64,000 nt of DNA from Brettanomyces bruxellensis (taxonomy: Eukaryota; Ascomycota; Pichiomycetes; Pichiales; Pichiaceae). The translations under genes were made by a program, and so were the position numbers. Shown piece by piece: positions 59,832 through 64,000 of this stretch. The stretch is taken from NCBI RefSeq assembly GCF_011074885.1, contig NC_054684.1, positions 434,001-498,000 on the forward strand. Reading direction: 5' to 3'. The notes below the pieces were generated by a model. That model saw only the letters and a program-made list of their open reading frames with translations. It made no database searches and was not told where the DNA came from. Every line of letters begins with the position of its first letter. Position 1 is the stretch's first letter.

Positions 59832-60278
59832 ATGTCGTTAGCAAATTTTGATCCAAACAAGGCGGACAACCTAGAAGATGTGGAAAAGGAATTTGCAGTT
59901 AAAGCGGTGGAGCAAATGATTACGTACTGGAAGCTTTTGGGTGCAATCAAAGGTTCAAAACTCAAACTTACACCATATGACAATGAGATATTTACTGAGT
60001 TCCAGAAAGATTTCCCTGAGTATAATGGGAAGGAAGGTTTGGAACATATTTCGGAAGATCAAATGAAATCTAAGGAAAACAAGGCACGTTGGAGAGATTT
60101 CTTTAAGAAGTTCGACAAAAAGATCGAGGATTACAACTTTGGAACGCTTTTGCGTGTAAATTCGAACGATGAGTACGGCAAGGACAACTCCATTTTTGTT
60201 GTGAGGTTACAATTTTACGCCTTTGAGATCGCCAGAAACAGACTTGGCTTGAATGACTGGGTGTCTGAATCTAAGTGA
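59832..60278 (+). CDS. YPL225W/PBDC1 homologue, eEF1A-specific folding factor
   Basis: The 148-residue protein starts at ATG 59832, similar in size to S. cerevisiae YPL225W. Family blocks are visible: a helical start (FAVKAVEQMITYWKLL), LKLTPYDNEIFTEFQKDFPEY, an ARWRDFFKKFDKKIEDYNFGTLLR block typical of PBDC1, then a charged segment and VRLQFYAFEIARNRLGLND. YPL225W (named Chp1) has been reported as a co-translational chaperone for the translation factor eEF1A. The function here is by homology. Confidence 0.88.
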   Translation: MSLANFDPNKADNLEDVEKEFAVKAVEQMITYWKLLGAIKGSKLKLTPYDNEIFTEFQKDFPEYNGKEGLEHISEDQMKSKENKARWRDFFKKFDKKIEDYNFGTLLRVNSNDEYGKDNSIFVVRLQFYAFEIARNRLGLNDWVSESK

Positions 60279-60541
60279 CAGGAATAGCTGGTAGGATTTC
60301 GCACAGCAAATAAGTATTTACATACAGACAGTAATAGCACATATGCCTTTGTCCCTGATCTATTTCATTATTTGTTAACCGAGTAATTAGCAAAGACGTC
60401 ATATTATAATATAGAGCCTATATATATAGAAAAGAATATAAACTTAACTATCAAGTGAAAATAGAGAATGTTAGCAATAAGAACGAATAGGTCGTTAATA
60501 ATTAAATATCCCTTATTTCAACACATCTCCTGTAATTTTTT

Positions 60542-60627
60542 ATTCCCTCAGTCCCGAAAGATGGTGTTATAACAAACAGCATCGCCGAAGCTAGTTGATA
60601 TAGTTGGAAATTATCATCACCAGGAAT
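60542..60627 (-). ncRNA. SNR39B: Box C/D snoRNA, snR39b-like (guide for 25S Gm805)
   Basis: Minus strand: box C GTGATGA (60620-60614) and box D CTGA (60551-60548) are enclosed by a terminal stem ATTCC/GGAAT. The guide directly upstream of box D ends CACCATCTTTCGGG, which is 14 nt complementary to the universally conserved 25S segment CCCGAAAGATGGTG. The fifth base before box D (C) pairs with the G of CCCGAAAG, which corresponds to yeast G805, the known target of snR39b. The snoRNA is intergenic, downstream of RPL7 on the same strand. It may be its own transcript or processed from a longer one. Confidence 0.85.
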
Positions 60628-61128
60628 TAACGCAAGACGTTATAGAAAGAGACGATTAAAATAAAGGTATTCGCACGTTTGACTTACCATTTTGTTTTGG
60701 GGCCAGTTCTCAAATGAGAAAGGCTTGCACAATTTGAAATCTCAAAAAGTACAAAATTGTGAAGGTTGTGCAATCAAGATAGAAGGAAATTGATCTACTT
60801 GAAAAGCTTGTTAAATAGCGTTGAAAATTTTGGGCAGAAGAAAAATAAAATAAGAAATTATTTCCGAACCAGCTGTAGGCCAAGGAAAAAATTCAGGGCT
60901 TTGTGAAAAAATATTCAAAACAAGAAGGTAAAGTATCCATTGATCTTTATTTAACACATATTACGATCAATCCTGGGAATCTTTTTAACGAAATCCAAAA
61001 CAGCGACAACCAGCAGAAATGTCACCTTTTATATTAGATAGTGTATATTAATAAAAGGTAAATCTACAGAAAAATAACAGAAAAAAGTATGTATAACCAA
61101 ACAAGCAACTTTAATTCAAGCCACAAGC

Positions 61129-62866
61129 TTAGATCATCTTCTTAGCCAACTGGTTGATGTATTGCTCTCTGTTACCAGTAGAACCACCCTGGATGAAGTG
61201 CTGGAATCTTCTTCTAACACCCCAACCTCCGTTAGGGTTGGACAACTTGAATGGCCACAAAAAGTTGTTGGCCTGCTTGAAGTTAGGACCAACAGTGTAA
61301 ATCTCGTGGATCAAATCCTCAACAGAGACGATACCGAACTTTCCGAGAGACTCCTCAATGATGGAGTTGTCGCTCAAGGCAATTCTCTGCTTGTTGACCT
61401 TACCGTAACCTCTCTTGTAGATCAATCTTCTGATGGTGGACAAGTTAGGGTAACCGAAGACAACATATGGGTCAACCAACTTCAACAACTCAAGAGTTGC
61501 CTTTGTGAGCTTGACGAAGGTAGCAGTGTTGATCTGGTTCAATCTCAACAACTGGAGGACCTTTCTTGGCTTAGGTGGAATCTTGTTCACACCCTTGATT
61601 CTGATAACCAAAATAAGGTTTGGCTCAGCCTCAACGTAGTACTTTCCTGCGGCCTTAGCGTCTCTCTTAGCCTTAATCAAAGCGTCTTCAGCATCTTGGT
61701 ACTCCTGGCAGTAAGCCTCAGTTCTCTTGTAGATAGCGGCTCTCTTCTCCTTGTTAGCCTGTATTTAAAAGGAAGTCTGTTGTTAGTATAATCATCCTAA
61801 TGTCAAAGATCTTCTACTTTCTTTTCTCCATTTCACAACATGCGTTCCTCTCATTTGTATCAGTCGAAAGATGGTGATTGTTATGTGACAACATTGCCGT
61901 TAGGCTAGTCGATAACGAGAATTGGTTTCATCATTCAAAAAAAAGGAGCATTCCATTTGATACAATATATTTTCCACTGCACCTCGTTCTTTCCACGTGA
62001 AATAAAGTAAAGAAAAATATTATATCATATTATACTTACGGCCTTTCTTGCCTTTCTCTCAGCGGCGATCTTCTTAAGATCCTTCTCCTGCTGCTTTTCC
62101 TTCTTGATCTGGGTTTCTGGTTTTGGAACTCTAAACGCAAATAATGAAGTTGTTAGTAATGGACTCTTTCTAAAATGAACCTAGCTATATTCCGAACTGA
62201 TCGAAAAAGATCATTCAGAACAATTAAGCATATACTCAGAGGAAACAGTAGATTATTTTTTGGAAAGTAAACCTGATATCAGCAAAAGCTGGAGGAGGAT
62301 TGCAAGTGTGAAAGAATAATCAAATTTATTCTTTCTTTCATCTACCTAATTTCCCATGGAATAGCTTTAATTGCAATCTCAAATTGTTAAAATTAATAAG
62401 ATACGCAACAGTACCATACCCAAAGGTATGAAATAAGGCAGTATATCCAACGAAACGAAGGATTACACATATAAAAAGCCTTTCCATTTAGAGACAAGTA
62501 CGAGTCGGACAACCGAATTTGTAATAGTCTCACCACCACATCCAAGCTTGCGACAAGAATGTGAAAGCACAATCCAAAAGTCTGTACAAAGTACAGCTCT
62601 GAATTTAAGTGCCCGTTTTCAAAAAGACCGGAGCTAATGCCCCAGAAATTCTGGTTAGGTACAATGAACGAGCAGTCAGCCCAAAGATTGCATCATCATC
62701 ACCAATTATCCTGCTAAATTTAATGTTTGCCGAAATGTGTGTTCCTATGATTTATTCTCTACCAAGATGAATGTCGGCCCCCTTTGATAGAATATGAATC
62801 CCGTCATACCAAGTGATTTATTCTCCAATCTACCCATCCTTGACTCTATACATACGATGCGACCAT
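61129..62866 (-). CDS. RPL7: 60S ribosomal protein uL30 (Rpl7), three exons
   Basis: Spliced model: exon 1 62866-62856 (ATGGTCGCATC, 11 nt), intron 62855-62131 (725 nt), exon 2 62130-62040 (91 nt), intron 62039-61759 (281 nt), exon 3 61758-61129. The sum is 732 nt, 243 residues, against 244 in yeast Rpl7. Donors are GTATGT and GTAAGT; branch points TACTAAC lie at 62158-62152 and 61788-61782; acceptors end TTTAG and ACAG. The joined start reads [18 protein letters not shown]. Exon 3 carries the family blocks [41 protein letters not shown] and [18 protein letters not shown]. Yeast RPL7 also has an 11-nt first exon and two introns, the second hosting a snoRNA. The protein contacts 25S rRNA and belongs to the large subunit. 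Confidence 0.93.
61852..61942 (-). ncRNA. SNR39: Box C/D snoRNA in RPL7 intron 2, snR39/snR59-like (guide for 25S Am807)
   Basis: Minus strand: box C ATGATGA (61934-61928) and box D CTGA (61863-61860) lie inside intron 2, with flanking TTTG/CAAA able to close a short stem. The guide before box D ends TCACCATCTTTCGA. Thirteen of its bases pair with the conserved 25S segment CGAAAGATGGTGA. The fifth base upstream of box D pairs with the second A of CGAAAG, yeast A807, which snR39 and snR59 methylate in S. cerevisiae from introns of RPL7A and RPL7B. The outer ends are approximate, since they are set by exonuclease trimming after splicing. Confidence 0.88.
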
Positions 62867-63279
62867 CTTTACTGTTTATTTGTTGAAACTAATATGGGAA
62901 TCACGAATTGTAGGATCTTTCAAGGACATGTAAGTAAGGGATAAAGCTTTAGTACGAGACTTCTTTTACAGGGTGAAAAAAAATTCATGCATTTTGAAAA
63001 ATGTTTACCCTCAGGGGGAAAAAATTCGAGAGTGAGTAAAAAGAGGGTTATTTACGGGCATGTGAGGTGTGAGGTGTGAGCATTTTCACGCAACAGCTTT
63101 TTGCAGACGCGACCTTAAGTCGATTTACCAGGGTTGAAAGTTGGTTTGTGTGGCTGAAAGATGCGTGGCTGAAGCAAACAGATAAGGAAGGCCTGTTGGT
63201 TTAGCTCATTTAATAGAAATTAGTCTCTGCTACGAATTTCGTGTAACATTTATTCATATTTTTAGCGAAATTGAAGATT
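62867..63279. promoter_or_regulatory. Divergent promoter of RPL7 and the Smr-domain gene
   Basis: This 413-bp region has AAAAAAATTCATGCATTTTGAAAAATG at 62986-63003 and GGGGGAAAAAATTCG near 63015, both resembling the A/T-rich rRNA-processing and ribosomal-protein element TGAAAAATTTT, and a tandem GTGAGGTGTGAGGTGTGAG at 63062-63080. Which factors bind is unknown; a Rap1 or Fhl1 site was not clear. Confidence 0.4.
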
Positions 63280-64000
63280 ATGAGTGGTGGAGTCCAGGTT
63301 CAAGCCCAGAGGAGATATAATCCCAAGGAAGGTAAGTAAACAGAGTAAACATGTGCTAATGGTGATTGTGACTAACCCTCCGATAATTCCACAGATAAGG
63401 ACTATAATCACGCAAGTGATAAAGAATATGTCATTTATAGGAGGAGAGCTAATGATGCAAGGTCGAAGTACTCTATGTTATCTCAAAAATCACAGAATGC
63501 ATTCAAAAGAGGAGATAAAGCAGAAGCAAAGCGTTTATCCAATGAAGCAAAGCAAGTGCTGAATGAGGTAGACAAGTGGAATGCAATGGCTGCGGAATTC
63601 GTTTTTGTAGAAAATAACCGGGATTCGGATGAGAATGATATCGATCTTCATGGATTGTATGTAAAGGAAGCGGAATATATCCTTAAGCAGAGGATTATCA
63701 ATGGTGTTCAAAGAAACCAGTCGAGTCTTGATTGCATTGTTGGAAAAGGTAAGCACTCGGCAGGGGGAATAGCGAAGCTCAAACCTGCAGTTGAGCAATT
63801 GTGTACTGAAGCTGGAATTCGATGCGAGATTGATCGCAAAAATACTGGGGTCCTAATTATATTTCTAGACGGCTTTCGGATCCCATCATCTTGGTCAAAC
63901 ATTAATCCAAATGGAATTGGTGCAATGCTCGAGAATCAGAATGTTCCTGATAGGAGGACTGGGAAATTTCATGGTCAACAGCAAGGACAACCGCTATATC
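63280..64000 (+). CDS. DUF1771-Smr domain protein (YPL199C-like), spliced, 3' partial
   Basis: Exon 1 is 63280-63331 (MSGGVQVQAQRRYNPKE), with donor GTAAGT at 63332, branch point GACTAAC at 63370-63376 and acceptor CACAG ending 63394. Exon 2 starts at 63395 and stays open to the window end. The joined protein has the DUF1771 helices (DKDYNHASDKEYVIYRRRA, SMLSQKSQNAFKRGDKAEA) and then an Smr domain. That domain carries its signatures DIDLHGLYVKEAEYILKQRI and IVGKGKHSAGGIAKLKPAV, and ends TGVLIIFL. Smr domains often act as nucleases or RNA-binding units; in yeast YPL199C the role is unclear. The gene is divergent from RPL7. Confidence 0.9.

Noticed and set aside
61162..61791. 209-codon plus-strand ORF
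   Set aside because: It is the antisense shadow of RPL7 exon 3, whose protein is unmistakable.
62640..62705. Possible box C/D snoRNA in RPL7 intron 1 (GGTGATGATGA on the minus strand)
   Set aside because: The only nearby CTGA is about 12 nt away, too close to hold a guide, and no recognisable rRNA antisense element was found.

Overview
This is nuclear DNA of a budding yeast (Saccharomycotina). Genes are compact and mostly intronless. The two spliced genes use yeast signals (GTATGT or GTAAGT donors, TACTAAC-type branch points). The proteins are orthologues of well-known yeast factors such as Mediator Med12/Srb8, Puf3, Kar3, Taz1, Ecm5 and Rpl7. CTG codons fall at conserved leucines (for example in a Pumilio repeat near 15256), so the standard code is used. 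Weak similarity to some S. cerevisiae proteins (Pet54-like, Ecm5) and the mixture of families suggest a non-Saccharomyces lineage, perhaps Pichiaceae (Brettanomyces/Ogataea-like); this is inference. Several N bases, mostly in and around the retrotransposon, point to a draft consensus.

Layout. 0-2.9 kb: surface-type proteins, namely a cut-off secreted protein with a fungal cellulose-binding (CBM1-like) start at its end and a small Ser/Ala-rich protein. 2.9-12 kb: MED12/SRB8, the PROPPIN HSV2, an unrecognised small gene and a PET54-like gene. 13-18.3 kb: PUF3, FCF2 and a GATA factor. 20.3-28.9 kb: KAR3, a large probable mitochondrial helical-repeat protein, TAZ1, TMA22 and THO1. 30.4-34.3 kb: an RRM protein and a VHR-family transcription factor whose C-terminus looks frameshifted. 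34.3-48.5 kb is gene-poor. It holds a CFEM-like GPI protein, decayed duplicated sequence, two solo LTRs in inverted orientation, and a 6.9-kb Ty1/copia element with intact target-site duplication, inserted 90 bp upstream of a tRNA-Glu gene. 48.9-60.3 kb: ECM5 (JmjC/ARID/PHD, catalytically dead by sequence), an MMT-type mitochondrial iron exporter/transporter, a MoaB/CinA-domain protein, an amino-acid permease and a YPL225W/PBDC1 homologue. 60.5-64 kb: a snoRNA, RPL7 with two introns (first exon only 11 nt) and a second snoRNA inside intron 2, then a DUF1771-Smr protein cut by the window end.

Functional links. PUF3, the PET54-like gene, TAZ1, the helical-repeat protein and MMT all act in or on mitochondria, but they are scattered and not an operon-like unit. 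The RPL7 locus is a small ribosome-biogenesis module: the host gene makes a 60S protein, and two box C/D snoRNAs carry overlapping guides for the same 25S rRNA segment, predicted to methylate two nearby nucleotides. The retrotransposon, the solo LTRs and the tRNA form an integration hotspot. The inverted LTR pair in the gene-poor stretch is also worth testing as a centromere candidate.
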